Assembly: GCF_002699205.1 (NCBI RefSeq)
Contig: NZ_PABT01000014.1
Location: forward strand, 1-64,000
DNA from: Allomuricauda sp.
GTDB taxonomy: Bacteria > Bacteroidota > Bacteroidia > Flavobacteriales > Flavobacteriaceae
DNA: 64,000 nt
Direction: 5' to 3'
Part shown: positions 24,871 through 34,628 of the stretch, in pieces
Numbering within the stretch: position 1 is the stretch's first letter
Layout of the letters: every line of letters starts with the position of its first letter
Notes under the pieces: generated by a model
What the model was told of the DNA's origin: nothing
The model's input: the letters and a program-made list of their open reading frames with translations, nothing else
Databases searched by the model: none
Translations under genes and position numbers: made by a program

Positions 24871-27486
24871 ATGATTTCTAAAACTTCAAACTTCAAATCA
24901 TTGTTGCTGTCAACAGTAATGATTTTGACTTTTGCTACTGTCTCCGTAGCACAAAAAGTTCCCTCCCCCGAAGACGTATTTGGGTTTAGGTTAGGTTCCG
25001 ATTACAAACTGGCCGATTATTCACAGATTGAGGATTACTTGATTAAGTTGGATAATGCTTCCGACAGGGTTAAAATGGAAGAAATTGGCGAAACTGTATT
25101 GGGCCGAAAAATGTATATTCTTTTTGTTTCTTCCAAAGAAAACCTACAACAATTGGATAAATGGAAGGACATCAGCACCAAATTGGCGCGTGTTCAGGTA
25201 AGTGACGAGGAAGCCGCTAAGTTATCCGAAGAAGGAAAGACCATTGTATGGGTCGATGGCGGCATCCACTCCACCGAGTTGGCAGGTACACAGGTGACTC
25301 CCGAAATGGCATATACTTTGGCTACTTCAGAAACAGAGGAAATGCAAAAAATAAGGGAAAATGTGATTACCATTATTATGCCCAACATGAACCCGGATGG
25401 GCTAGATATTGTAGCCGATTGGTACCGTAAAAATTTGGGCACACCCTACGAAACCTCCCGCCCTCCAATTCTTTATCACTATTATATGGGTCACGACAAT
25501 AATAGGGATTGGTTCATGAACAACCTTCCGGAAACTTATAATGTTACCAAAATATTGTACAACGAATGGTACCCACAGATTGTGTTCAATCATCATCAGA
25601 CTTCCCCATCCTGGACCAAAATCTCCATTCCACCTTATGCCGATCCGGTAAATCCAAGAATACATCCTTCAATTACTGCAGGAGTTAGTGAGGTAGGTTC
25701 GGCCATGTCCAAACGTTTTTCTTTGGAAAACATGCCCGGCGCCATTGCAGACAATTTTTATACCATGTTCTGGAACGGTGGTGCTCGTACAGTACCTTAC
25801 TATCACAATATGATCGGTATTTTGACCGAAACTGGGCATGCCTCACCTACTCCGCGGTATTACGATCCTGAAAAATTGCCCAAGACCGTTGCTGGAGGAA
25901 CCCCAACGGACGGCACCGATATTATGTACCCTGACCCTTGGAAAGGGGGCGAATCCCATTTTAGAGATGCAGTGGATTACATGCTGACTGCTACTTGGGC
26001 GACTTTGGACCTTGCTGCAGACCGCAAGAGCAACTATCTGTACAACATCTACAAAATGGGCAAATCTGCCATAGAAAAAGGAAAAACGGAAGACCCGTTC
26101 GCTTACGTCATCAGTAAAGAGCAATGGGATTCTTTTGAAGCAGTAAACTTGGTCAATGTTTTGATCAGAGGGGGAATTGAAGTTGAACAAGCAACCAAGG
26201 ATTTCACATTAAATAGCAAAGAATACGAAAAAGGCTCTTATGTTATTTATGCGGCCCAGGCCTTTAGACCCTACCTGTTGGACCTTATGGAAAAACAGGA
26301 ATATCCAACTCGTTTTCAATACCCTGGTGGCCCTCCGGACACACCTTACGATTTGGCAGGATGGACATTACCTATGCAAATGGGTGTTGACGTAGCTAAA
26401 GCATCCGAGCCCTTTAAAGTTTCAACCGAAAAAGTTTCTGGTTTGGTAAAATACTACGACGGGGCTGTAAACCGAAACGGTTCCTTTGGTTACGCACTTA
26501 ACGTAAACACCAACGCATCCGTAGCAGCCACCAACAAAATTTTGAAAGCTGGAGGGATAGCGTACAAAAGTATGGCCGAGTTCAAAGCCGGCAAAGAAAC
26601 ATTCCCAGCAGGATCCTATATTGTTTCCGGTGATAAAGAAATGATGGAATCCCTTGCAGATGAATACGGTCTTACCTTTACAGGGTTGACCGCAAAACCA
26701 GAGGTACAACTGAAAAAAATCCATTTGCCCAAAGTGGGACTGTACAAGTCTTGGGTGGCCAATATGGATGAAGGGTGGACACGTTTTATAATGGACGAAT
26801 ACGAATTTGACATGGATACCCTCCACGATGCCGATATCAAGACCAGGGATTTGTCCCAGTATGATGCGATCATTATTCCATCCCAAAGACCGAAATCCAT
26901 TTTGCACGGTCACAGTACGTTGAACATGCCAGAGAAATTTACCGGCGGAATTGGTTTAAAAGGATCTATGGCATTGAGTGATTATGTACAAGAAGGAGGA
27001 ACATTGATTGCTTTTGACGAAGCAAGTGATTTCGTAATTGAACAATTTGGATTGCCCTTGCGGGATGCCGTGGAAGGTGTCGATAGCAATAAGTTCTTTA
27101 TTCCAGGCTCATTGATCAAAGCGGGAGTGGACACATCAAACCCATTGGCATTTGGAATGAAGGATACTGTTGCCGTATCGTTCAATAAAAGTAGAGCGTT
27201 CATTATAAACAAGCAGCGAAAATCAGGCGAAGGAGGAAAAGAGGATATCAAAGATGCCCCTGCACCCGAAGTGGAAGTGATTGTAAACTACGCTGCCAAA
27301 GATTTGTTGATGAGTGGTTGGGCCATGGGCGAAGATCGCTATATCGCAAAAAAGCCAGCGATGGTGAAAGCTAAATACGGAAAAGGTTCGGCCATCTTGT
27401 TTGCGTTCCGTCCGCAATTTAGGGCACAACCCCGTGGCACCTACAAATTGATTTTTAACGCTATTTACGAAGCAGCTTCGGAGTAG
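24871..27486 (+). CDS. secreted M14-family zinc carboxypeptidase
   Basis: An 871-residue exported protein with a signal peptide (about residues 1-27, ending VSVAQ). The M14 zinc site begins with DGGIHSTELAG (His133, Glu136), and a later His is offered by FNHHQTSPSW. The peptidase domain spans roughly residues 30-380, followed by a long C-terminal region with a glutamine-amidotransferase-like fold around 640-760. This large two-part form is found in Bacteroidota; the peptide substrate is unknown. It is a single gene ended by a strong terminator. Confidence 0.87.
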   Translation: MISKTSNFKSLLLSTVMILTFATVSVAQKVPSPEDVFGFRLGSDYKLADYSQIEDYLIKLDNASDRVKMEEIGETVLGRKMYILFVSSKENLQQLDKWKDISTKLARVQVSDEEAAKLSEEGKTIVWVDGGIHSTELAGTQVTPEMAYTLATSETEEMQKIRENVITIIMPNMNPDGLDIVADWYRKNLGTPYETSRPPILYHYYMGHDNNRDWFMNNLPETYNVTKILYNEWYPQIVFNHHQTSPSWTKISIPPYADPVNPRIHPSITAGVSEVGSAMSKRFSLENMPGAIADNFYTMFWNGGARTVPYYHNMIGILTETGHASPTPRYYDPEKLPKTVAGGTPTDGTDIMYPDPWKGGESHFRDAVDYMLTATWATLDLAADRKSNYLYNIYKMGKSAIEKGKTEDPFAYVISKEQWDSFEAVNLVNVLIRGGIEVEQATKDFTLNSKEYEKGSYVIYAAQAFRPYLLDLMEKQEYPTRFQYPGGPPDTPYDLAGWTLPMQMGVDVAKASEPFKVSTEKVSGLVKYYDGAVNRNGSFGYALNVNTNASVAATNKILKAGGIAYKSMAEFKAGKETFPAGSYIVSGDKEMMESLADEYGLTFTGLTAKPEVQLKKIHLPKVGLYKSWVANMDEGWTRFIMDEYEFDMDTLHDADIKTRDLSQYDAIIIPSQRPKSILHGHSTLNMPEKFTGGIGLKGSMALSDYVQEGGTLIAFDEASDFVIEQFGLPLRDAVEGVDSNKFFIPGSLIKAGVDTSNPLAFGMKDTVAVSFNKSRAFIINKQRKSGEGGKEDIKDAPAPEVEVIVNYAAKDLLMSGWAMGEDRYIAKKPAMVKAKYGKGSAILFAFRPQFRAQPRGTYKLIFNAIYEAASE

Positions 27487-27511
27487 TCATTGTTATATTA
27501 GTGTATAAAGG

Positions 27512-27543
27512 AAAGCCGTATCAAATTGATACGGCTTTTTTTT
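27512..27543 (+). terminator. terminator after the M14 peptidase gene
   Basis: A 13-bp perfect stem (27512-27524 and 27526-27538, core GCCGTATC/GATACGGC) runs into a T8 tail. This is the strongest intrinsic terminator in the window. Confidence 0.85.
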
Positions 27544-27559
27544 GCACCGCTATAACCGC

Positions 27560-27639
27560 GTCATTCTGAAATGAATTCAGAATCTCATTGCATTCATAAA
27601 ACAAATGGACATGAGAACCTGAAACAAGTTCAGGTTGAC
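27560..27639. repeat. dispersed inverted-repeat element, copy 3
   Basis: An 80-bp imperfect inverted repeat with left arm GTCATTCTGAA and right arm CTGAAACAAGTTCAGGTTGAC. The right arm is nearly identical to that of copy 2. It lies between the M14 terminator and the convergent TauE/SafE gene. Confidence 0.75.
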
Positions 27640-27657
27640 AAAACTCGATTTACTCTC

Positions 27658-28413
27658 TTATCTAAACAAAATTGCCACCGCACCAATCGCGGTCACAATC
27701 AAAATAAAACGCTTATAGTTTTTCTCGTTGATTTTCTTCACCAAAAAGACGCCCAAAATCAATCCCGCCAAAATAGCTGGAAGCAATCTTAAGTTGATCA
27801 TTAGGCTTTCCATTGAGATTGTTTTCCAAACAAAAACGTGAAAAGGCAGTTTAAACAGGTTAGTAATAAAAAACAACCATGCCGCCGTGCCCACAAATTC
27901 ATTTTTCGGCAATCGCATCGCCAAAAAGAAAATATTGGTAAACGCTCCCGCCAAATTCCCTATCATGGTACAAATACCCGCCAATATTCCCATGGAGCCG
28001 GAAAACAACCAATGCGTAGGAACTTTTTTGGACTTTCTTCGATCCCACCAAATCAACATACCCAAACTGAGGAATATCACCGCCGCCATTCCCCATTTAA
28101 ACTCTTGTTCCGGAAGGTCTTTCCCCACTAAAACCCCAACCAAGATTCCCAAGATCATCCAAGGAATAAATTTGATAATGTATTTCCATTGGGTGTGACG
28201 GTTGTAATAGATCACGGCAAAAGTATCTCCCACGATAAGCAAAGGGATAAAAACCCCCGTTGAAGCTCTGGAACCGAAAGCCAAGGCCATCAATGTCACA
28301 TTAAAAATCGACATTCCTTTTAGACCCGCCTTGGAAACCCCCATTAAAAAAACGGCCGTAGCGGCCATTGTCCATGCGGCAACAGAAATATCCGTGAATG
28401 TGGAGAGAACCAT
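27658..28413 (-). CDS. sulfite exporter TauE/SafE family protein
   Basis: A 251-residue inner-membrane protein with about eight hydrophobic segments in two repeats, of the TauE/SafE family (transport of sulfite or sulfonates, proposed). The N-terminal MGVSKAGLKG and the middle MGILAGICTMIGNLAGAF repeat the family pattern GxxxG..GxxG. The substrate cannot be told. It is divergent from the symporter gene. Confidence 0.85.
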   Translation of the reverse strand: MVLSTFTDISVAAWTMAATAVFLMGVSKAGLKGMSIFNVTLMALAFGSRASTGVFIPLLIVGDTFAVIYYNRHTQWKYIIKFIPWMILGILVGVLVGKDLPEQEFKWGMAAVIFLSLGMLIWWDRRKSKKVPTHWLFSGSMGILAGICTMIGNLAGAFTNIFFLAMRLPKNEFVGTAAWLFFITNLFKLPFHVFVWKTISMESLMINLRLLPAILAGLILGVFLVKKINEKNYKRFILIVTAIGAVAILFR

Positions 28414-28481
28414 GAGGTGTTTTTAGCAGTTCACAAAAGTAACCCAAAAAAGCTATCTTTAACTCCAGCCAATCCAGACAT

Positions 28482-30284
28482 ATGAAACTTGAACTTTTAG
28501 ATTACATCATTATTTTTGGGTTCTTTGCCCTCGTACTTTTTATCGGAATATATGTTTCCAAAAAATCCGGTAAAAACACTGCTGAATATTTTTTGTCAGG
28601 AAGAAATATGCCCTGGTGGCTTTTGGGGTTTTCCATGGTAGCTACCACCTTTTCAACGGATACGCCCAATTTGGTAACGGATTTCGTCCGAACGGATGGT
28701 GTCTCCGGAAACTGGGGATGGTGGGCTTTTTTGCTCACGGGCCTGCTGACCGTTTTTGTGTATGCCAAGCTCTGGAGAAAATCCAACGTCTCCACTGACA
28801 TGGAGTTTTATGACCTGAGATATGGCGGAAAACCTGCCCATTTTTTAAGAGGGTTCCGGTCTTTATATCTAGGTGTGGTCTTTAATGTAATGGCCATGTC
28901 AGCGGTTACTTTGGCTGCTATCAAAATTGGACAGATAATGCTCGGTCTGGAGCCTGTTGAAACCGTTCTTATAGGTGGAACCATAACTGTGTTATTTAGT
29001 GCAATTGGTGGTTTTCGGGGAGTAGTTTACACCGATTTTATCTTGTTTTTTGTAGCCATGAGCGGTGCTATAGGGGCTGCTATTTACTTAGTGAACATGC
29101 CTGAAGTCGGTGGTTTGGACAATATTTTTGCCAATACGCAGGTTCAGGAGAAAATGTCCATTCTGCCCGATTTTTCAGATACCGATGCTTTAATAAGTTT
29201 ACTGATCATTCCCTTGGCTGTACAATGGTGGAGTGCTTGGTACCCCGGTGGTGAACCTGGCGGAGGCGGTTACATTGCACAACGAATGCTGGCGGCCAAA
29301 AATGAAAATCATGCCATTGGAGCAACCTTTTTCTTCAACATTTTGCATTACGCCCTTAGGCCTTGGCCTTGGATTTTGGTAGCATTGGCCTCTATTGTTG
29401 TATTTCCGGATTTGGAAAGTATTCGACAAGCCTTTCCCGATGTGCCGGAAAACATCCTCAAAAATGATTTGGCCTATTCGGCCATGTTGACTAAGTTGCC
29501 CACAGGATTATTGGGATTGGTGTTGGCTTCCTTGGGCGCGGCCTATATGTCCACTATTTCCACCCATCTTAATTGGGGTTCCTCTTATATTGTGAATGAC
29601 TTTTACAAGCAACAGGTAAATAAAAATGCCTCCGAAAAAGAATTGGTGAACGTGGGAAGGATTTCTACTGTGGTACTGATGATTTTGAGCAGCCTGTTCG
29701 CATTGGAGCTCAACAATGCCACCCAATTGTTCGACATCATTATAATGTTTGGAGCCGGAACCGGTCTCATCTTTTTACTGAGATGGTTCTGGTGGCGCAT
29801 CAACGCATGGAGCGAAATCGTTGCCATGTTCTCATCCGGAATTATTTCAATATTATTTTGGCAATATGAAGATGTCCTCTTTTTGTCGGAAAGTGCACCT
29901 TTCCCCACTTGGAGCAAGTTTCCATTGGTTGTGCTTATCACCACCATACTTTGGTTGGCCACCACTTTCTTGACCAAACCGGAAGAGAACAAGGTGCTCT
30001 ACCGTTTCTATAAGATCACAAAACCGGGAGGTCCTGGCTGGAAAAAGCTTCATGAAGAAGCTAAGGCCGAAGGCGTATCCTTGGAAGATGAAAATGTGAA
30101 ATGGAGTGTTCCATCCGGTGTTTTGGCCATGATCGTCGGCTGTATTTTGGTGTACAGCTGTCTTTTTGCAACTGGAAATTGGATCTATGGCAATTATCCG
30201 TTGGCCATTGGGCTTACCGTTTTGGTACTGGTCGCCACATTTGTGCTTTTAAGGATTTGGCGTGGGATGAAGAATGTGTTTTGA
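28482..30284 (+). CDS. sodium:solute symporter (SSS family)
   Basis: A 600-residue inner-membrane symporter with about thirteen to fifteen hydrophobic segments. The sequence matches the SSS family: the AEYFLSGRNMPWWLLGFSMVATTFSTDTP segment (residues ~34-63) is the conserved TM2 region with sodium-site residues. Solutes in this family include sugars, amino acids and vitamins, and no motif narrows it. It stands alone and is convergent with riboflavin synthase, 6 bp apart. Confidence 0.88.
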   Translation: MKLELLDYIIIFGFFALVLFIGIYVSKKSGKNTAEYFLSGRNMPWWLLGFSMVATTFSTDTPNLVTDFVRTDGVSGNWGWWAFLLTGLLTVFVYAKLWRKSNVSTDMEFYDLRYGGKPAHFLRGFRSLYLGVVFNVMAMSAVTLAAIKIGQIMLGLEPVETVLIGGTITVLFSAIGGFRGVVYTDFILFFVAMSGAIGAAIYLVNMPEVGGLDNIFANTQVQEKMSILPDFSDTDALISLLIIPLAVQWWSAWYPGGEPGGGGYIAQRMLAAKNENHAIGATFFFNILHYALRPWPWILVALASIVVFPDLESIRQAFPDVPENILKNDLAYSAMLTKLPTGLLGLVLASLGAAYMSTISTHLNWGSSYIVNDFYKQQVNKNASEKELVNVGRISTVVLMILSSLFALELNNATQLFDIIIMFGAGTGLIFLLRWFWWRINAWSEIVAMFSSGIISILFWQYEDVLFLSESAPFPTWSKFPLVVLITTILWLATTFLTKPEENKVLYRFYKITKPGGPGWKKLHEEAKAEGVSLEDENVKWSVPSGVLAMIVGCILVYSCLFATGNWIYGNYPLAIGLTVLVLVATFVLLRIWRGMKNVF

Positions 30285-30290
30285 TAGGTC

Positions 30291-30881
30291 CTAGCCTCTC
30301 AATTCCAGTAATCGGGAAACATATTTTCCGATCACATCAAACTCCAGGTTTACGGTAGTGCCTACTTTGTAGGTGTGGAATCTTGTATGCTCGTGGGTGT
30401 AGGGAATAATGGCCACGCTAAAACTATCTTTTTGGGAATCCACTACAGTTAAACTGACCCCATCTACCGTAATGGAACCTTTTTCAATGGTCACATTATT
30501 AAGTTTGGGATCGTATTCAAAAGTGTAGACCCAACTACCATCTTTCGCCTCTATGGATTTACAAACTGCGGTTTGGTCCACGTGTCCCTGTACAATATGT
30601 CCATCCAACCGTGCACCCAGAACCATGGCACGTTCAAGGTTCACCATATCCCCCAACTCCAATTCACCCAAATTGGTTTTGTCCAGGGTCTCTTCAATGG
30701 CCGTTACGGTATAGCTGTTTCCTTCCAAAGAAACCACGGTCAGGCATACCCCATTGTGTGAAACGCTTTGGTCTATTTTCAATTCCGGAGCAATATCCGA
30801 AACAATGGTAAGGTGTAAATTCCCACCATCTTTTTCAAGCTTTTCAACTTTACCCAAAGTCTCTATGATCCCTGTGAACAT
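30291..30881 (-). CDS. ribE: riboflavin synthase alpha chain
   Basis: Forms riboflavin from two 6,7-dimethyl-8-ribityllumazine molecules, 196 residues. I use the ATG at 30881 (MFTGIIETLGKV), the invariant family start, instead of the longer frame. It has two lumazine-binding repeats, each with a GVCLTV or GVSLTV motif (~49 and ~145) and GHIVQGHVDQ between them. Length is typical. It is divergent from pdxA, 58 bp away. Confidence 0.95.
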   Translation of the reverse strand: MFTGIIETLGKVEKLEKDGGNLHLTIVSDIAPELKIDQSVSHNGVCLTVVSLEGNSYTVTAIEETLDKTNLGELELGDMVNLERAMVLGARLDGHIVQGHVDQTAVCKSIEAKDGSWVYTFEYDPKLNNVTIEKGSITVDGVSLTVVDSQKDSFSVAIIPYTHEHTRFHTYKVGTTVNLEFDVIGKYVSRLLELRG

Positions 30882-30939
30882 GTCTCTTATTAATTGACTA
30901 GTTTTGTAATGCAAAAGTAGCCATAACGGCATTCATTTT

Positions 30940-31992
30940 ATGAAGGAAAAGCAAAAAATAAAGTTAGGGATTTCCATAGGGGACATTAACGGAATCGGGT
31001 GCGAGGTGGCACTCAAAACATTTGAAGACCCAAGAATGTTGGAGTTTTGTACCCCCATTATATTTGCATCCAACAAAACCATTTCCCAACAAATCAAAGA
31101 TTTGGGTATTAATATAAAATTTAATGGTGTTAGGGATGCCGGTCAAGCTTTGGAAGGTAAGGTCAATATCGTCAATGTTTGGAAAGAAGTGCCGAAAATA
31201 GCATATGGCCAAGCCACCAAAGAAGGGGGTGTTTTTGCCATTCGCTCTTTGAGAGCTGCCGTAGCCGCACTAAAAGATGATAAAATTGATGTGTTGGTGA
31301 CTGCACCCATCAACAAAAACAATATACAATCCGAAGATTTCAAGTTTCCAGGACATACAGACTTCCTTGCCCAAGAACTGGAGGGTGAAAGCTTAATGTT
31401 TATGGTGTCCAATTCCTTGCGGGTCGGTCTGCTCACCGATCATATTGCGGTAAAGGATGTGGCCAAGGCCATTACACCGAAATTGATTCGGAACAAGGTG
31501 GCCATCATGGAAAAATCCCTTAAAATGGATTTTGGTATCCGTAGGCCCAAAATTGCCGTGCTTGGTATTAATCCCCACAGCGGGGACAATGGAACCATTG
31601 GTGAAGAGGACGATAAAATCCTTAAACCTACCATTAAAGAATTGTTCGACAAGGGCACTTTGGTATACGGCCCTTACTCGGCTGATAGTTTTTTTGGCTC
31701 CGACACCTACAAGAGCTTTGATGCCGTTCTTGCCGCCTATCACGATCAAGGTTTGATTCCATTCAAGACCCTTTCCTTCGGAAAAGGGGTCAACTATACC
31801 GCAGGGCTGAATAAAGTACGGACATCACCGGACCACGGAACCGCCTATGAAATTGCAGGTAAGGGCAAGGCAGATGAGAATTCTTTCAAAGAAGCTGTGT
31901 TCACCGCAATCCAAGTGTTCAGAAACAGGGAAGAGTATATGGAACTGACCAAAAACCCGCTTCAAAAGCAGAAAATAAAGCGAGGGAATTAA
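30940..31992 (+). CDS. pdxA: 4-hydroxythreonine-4-phosphate dehydrogenase
   Basis: A 350-residue enzyme of pyridoxal phosphate synthesis (DXP-dependent route) that oxidises 4-hydroxythreonine phosphate. The metal-binding His are in PGHTDFLAQ (~131), AYHDQGLIP (~266) and TSPDHGTAYEIAGKG (~294). The N-terminal GISIGDINGIGCEV is the family opening. Length is close to the usual 330. It precedes the DUF177 gene, which has its own promoter. Confidence 0.94.
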   Translation: MKEKQKIKLGISIGDINGIGCEVALKTFEDPRMLEFCTPIIFASNKTISQQIKDLGINIKFNGVRDAGQALEGKVNIVNVWKEVPKIAYGQATKEGGVFAIRSLRAAVAALKDDKIDVLVTAPINKNNIQSEDFKFPGHTDFLAQELEGESLMFMVSNSLRVGLLTDHIAVKDVAKAITPKLIRNKVAIMEKSLKMDFGIRRPKIAVLGINPHSGDNGTIGEEDDKILKPTIKELFDKGTLVYGPYSADSFFGSDTYKSFDAVLAAYHDQGLIPFKTLSFGKGVNYTAGLNKVRTSPDHGTAYEIAGKGKADENSFKEAVFTAIQVFRNREEYMELTKNPLQKQKIKRGN

Positions 31993-32030
31993 AAAGTTGC
32001 CACCATTTTGGATATTTGTTGTGGCAACAA

Positions 32031-32060
32031 TTGCAGTTTTGCAAATTAGTAGTATCTTTG
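32031..32060 (+). promoter_or_regulatory. promoter of the DUF177-rpmF transcript
   Basis: TTG at 32031-32033 and TATCTTTG at 32053-32060 with exactly 19 bp between, a full match to the Bacteroidota consensus. It lies 43 bp before the DUF177 start and rules out longer readings of that frame. Confidence 0.75.
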
Positions 32061-32102
32061 CACCCGCCTTTAACGGCTGGTACACAAACCTTAAGTGTAG
32101 AA

Positions 32103-32636
32103 ATGATGAAGCTGAAAGAGTTTTTTATCCCTTTTTCAGGTCTGAAACTGGGAGGACATAAATTTGTGTACGAAATTGATGATGCGTTCTTTGAATCTTT
32201 TGACTACCAAGAATTTAACGGAGCTTCCGTTCAGATAGATGCGCTTTTGGAAAAAATGAGCACTATGATGGAGCTTCAGATTGAAGCGAAGGGTACCATA
32301 AATGTGGATTGTGATTTGACAGGTGAATCCTTTGATCAGCCTATCGATTCTAATTTAAAACTGGTCATCAAATTTGGTGAGGAGTATAATGATGAAGATG
32401 ATGAAATCTTGATTATTCCACATGGAGAACACCAATTCAATATTGCACAGTACATATATGAAATGTTGGTGCTTGCCGTTCCCCCAAAAAGGGTTCATCC
32501 CGGTGTTGAGGACGGAACGTTGAAGTCGGACATCTTGGACAAGCTGGAAGAGCTAAAGCCAAAAGAGAATACAAAATCATCAGAAGAAACAGATCCCAGA
32601 TGGGACGATTTAAAAAAGTTACTAACGGATAAATAG
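32103..32636 (+). CDS. DUF177 (YceD) family protein
   Basis: A 177-residue protein starting at ATG 32103 (or the next codon, 32106); the longer frame begins before the promoter. DUF177/YceD proteins are nearly always encoded directly before rpmF, as here (7 bp), and have a proposed role in 23S rRNA or ribosome maturation. The visible [19 protein letters not shown] segment fits the family centre, with the usual CxR/CxxC-like site reduced to a single Cys. The C-terminal tail is charged. Confidence 0.87.
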   Translation: MMKLKEFFIPFSGLKLGGHKFVYEIDDAFFESFDYQEFNGASVQIDALLEKMSTMMELQIEAKGTINVDCDLTGESFDQPIDSNLKLVIKFGEEYNDEDDEILIIPHGEHQFNIAQYIYEMLVLAVPPKRVHPGVEDGTLKSDILDKLEELKPKENTKSSEETDPRWDDLKKLLTDK

Positions 32637-32643
32637 GTTTATA

Positions 32644-32844
32644 ATGGCACATCCTAAAAGAAAAACATCGAAAACCAGAAGGGACAAAAGAAGAACCCAT
32701 TACAAGGCAGTTGCGCCAACCATTGCCAAGGACTCAACCACAGGTGAAATGCACTTGTTTCACAGAGCACACTGGCATGAAGGCAAATTGTACTACAGAG
32801 GTCAGGTTTTGATTGATAAAACAGAAGAAGAAACTGCGGCTTAA
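32644..32844 (+). CDS. rpmF: 50S ribosomal protein L32, cysteine-free form
   Basis: A 66-residue ribosomal protein of the large subunit, beginning [17 protein letters not shown]. The zinc Cys positions of the usual L32 are absent (the core reads [15 protein letters not shown]), so it is a zinc-independent form. It follows DUF177 by 7 bp and ends before a strong terminator. Confidence 0.96.
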   Translation: MAHPKRKTSKTRRDKRRTHYKAVAPTIAKDSTTGEMHLFHRAHWHEGKLYYRGQVLIDKTEEETAA

Positions 32845-32867
32845 CCGCAAACATCTCAAAATAAAGC

Positions 32868-32900
32868 AACTCCCGTTCAATTATCAACGGGAGTTTTTTT
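32868..32900 (+). terminator. terminator after rpmF
   Basis: A perfect 10-bp stem (AACTCCCGTT at 32868-32877, AACGGGAGTT at 32886-32895) with an 8-base loop, then a run of T. Confidence 0.85.
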
Positions 32901-33021
32901 ATGCAGCTATGTTAACACCCAAAATCGAGTCAAATTTGACCATAAAGTCATATAAAATGACTAATTTTCACCGCTTTTGGGTCAAATTTCACTGGTTTTG
33001 ACAATAAAGAAAGGCTAAAAA

Positions 33022-34017
33022 ATGAAGAAAACAACAGCAGCAATAACAGCTGTAGGAGGGTATGTTCCAGATTTTGTTCTTTCCAACAAAGTATTGGAAA
33101 CCATGGTAGATACCAACGATGAGTGGATTACCACTAGAACAGGCATCAAGGAACGAAGAATCTTAAAAGTAGAGAACGCGGGGACATCTTATATGGCAAT
33201 CAAAGCTGCTGAAGATTTGCTTCAAAAAAGAGGTATTGAAGCTTCCGAAATAGATTTGGTCCTGGTAGCCACTGCAACGCCTGATATGCCGGTAGCTGCC
33301 ACGGCGGCCTATGTTGCGTCAGAAATTGGTTCGTCCAATGCTTTCGCCTACGACTTGCAGGCAGCGTGTTCCAGTTTTCTATACGGAATGTCCACGGCGG
33401 CCAGTTATATAGAATCGGGCAGGTACAAAAAAGTATTGCTCATTGGTGCCGATAAAATGTCATCGATAATAGACTATACCGACAGGACCACTTGTATTAT
33501 CTTTGGAGATGGTGCCGGAGCTGTTCTTTTTGAGCCCAATGAAGAAGGTTTGGGCCTACAAGATGAGTATCTACGTTCCGATGGAATTGGACGCCAATTT
33601 TTAAAGATCGATGCCGGAGGCTCCATTTTGCCAGCATCCGAAGAAACCGTAAAGAACAAACAACATTACGTTTTCCAAGATGGCAAATCAGTTTTTAAAT
33701 TCGCTGTATCCAATATGGCCGATGTATCCGCATTGATCATGGAGCGAAACAACCTTACAAACGAAGATGTACAATGGTTGGTTCCTCACCAGGCCAACAA
33801 ACGTATTATAGATGCCACCGCCAATAGAATGGGGCTGGAGGCCGAAAAAGTTCTGATCAACATTGACCGTTACGGAAATACAACTTCCGCAACACTGCCC
33901 TTATTGCTTCACGATTACGAAAAGCAATTAAAGAAAGGAGATAATATCATATTCGCCGCCTTTGGAGGAGGTTTTACATGGGGTTCCATTTACTTAAAAT
34001 GGGCCTATAATTCATAA
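33022..34017 (+). CDS. fabH: 3-oxoacyl-ACP synthase III (FabH)
   Basis: Starts fatty acid synthesis by joining an acyl-CoA primer to malonyl-ACP; 331 residues. The catalytic triad is complete: Cys116 in QAACSSF, His256 in VPHQANKR and Asn286 in YGNTTSATLP. The N-terminal NDEWITTRTGIKERR is typical. It precedes accB by 26 bp, so malonyl-CoA supply and chain initiation genes lie together. Confidence 0.95.
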   Translation: MKKTTAAITAVGGYVPDFVLSNKVLETMVDTNDEWITTRTGIKERRILKVENAGTSYMAIKAAEDLLQKRGIEASEIDLVLVATATPDMPVAATAAYVASEIGSSNAFAYDLQAACSSFLYGMSTAASYIESGRYKKVLLIGADKMSSIIDYTDRTTCIIFGDGAGAVLFEPNEEGLGLQDEYLRSDGIGRQFLKIDAGGSILPASEETVKNKQHYVFQDGKSVFKFAVSNMADVSALIMERNNLTNEDVQWLVPHQANKRIIDATANRMGLEAEKVLINIDRYGNTTSATLPLLLHDYEKQLKKGDNIIFAAFGGGFTWGSIYLKWAYNS

Positions 34018-34043
34018 TCACACAACTAACTAAATTATATTCC

Positions 34044-34541
34044 ATGGACATTAAGGAAATTCAAAGTTTAATCAAGTTTGTGGCCAAGTCGGGTGCCAGC
34101 GAGGTGAAGTTGGAAATGGAGGATATCAAGATTACCATTCGAACGGGAAGCAACGACTCCAACACGCCCGAAACCACAATTGTTCAACAAATACCTGTGG
34201 CCCAAGCTCCTGCTGCACCGATGGCCCAAGTACCGGCAGCTGTACCAGAAACTGCAGCTCCTTCATCATCGGATTCCAATAAAGAAGATGACGATTCAAA
34301 ATATATTACCATCAAATCCCCGATCATAGGGACATTCTATAGAAAACCAGCACCCGACAAACCGCCATTTGTGGAAGTTGGAAGTACCATTAAACAAGGA
34401 GATGTTCTTTGTGTGATCGAGGCAATGAAACTTTTCAACGATATTGAATCAGAGGTTTCCGGTAAAATAGTTAAGATATTGGTTGATGATTCCTCTCCAG
34501 TAGAGTTTGACCAACCATTGTTCTTGGTAGACCCATCGTAG
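34044..34541 (+). CDS. accB: biotin carboxyl carrier protein of acetyl-CoA carboxylase
   Basis: A 165-residue carrier that shuttles biotin-bound CO2 between the biotin carboxylase and carboxyltransferase. The C-terminal biotinyl domain has the biotin Lys129 in EAMKLFND and begins SPIIGTFYRKPAP. An Ala/Pro-rich linker (~residues 52-80) joins it to the N-terminal part. It is followed by accC 87 bp later. Confidence 0.95.
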   Translation: MDIKEIQSLIKFVAKSGASEVKLEMEDIKITIRTGSNDSNTPETTIVQQIPVAQAPAAPMAQVPAAVPETAAPSSSDSNKEDDDSKYITIKSPIIGTFYRKPAPDKPPFVEVGSTIKQGDVLCVIEAMKLFNDIESEVSGKIVKILVDDSSPVEFDQPLFLVDPS

Positions 34542-34628
34542 TGAATTTTAAATGATAAATTTTGGGCAGCAAACCTTGTTGCTTAAAACCATTTAAGATT
34601 TAGAATTCAGAATTTAAGATTGTGTTCT

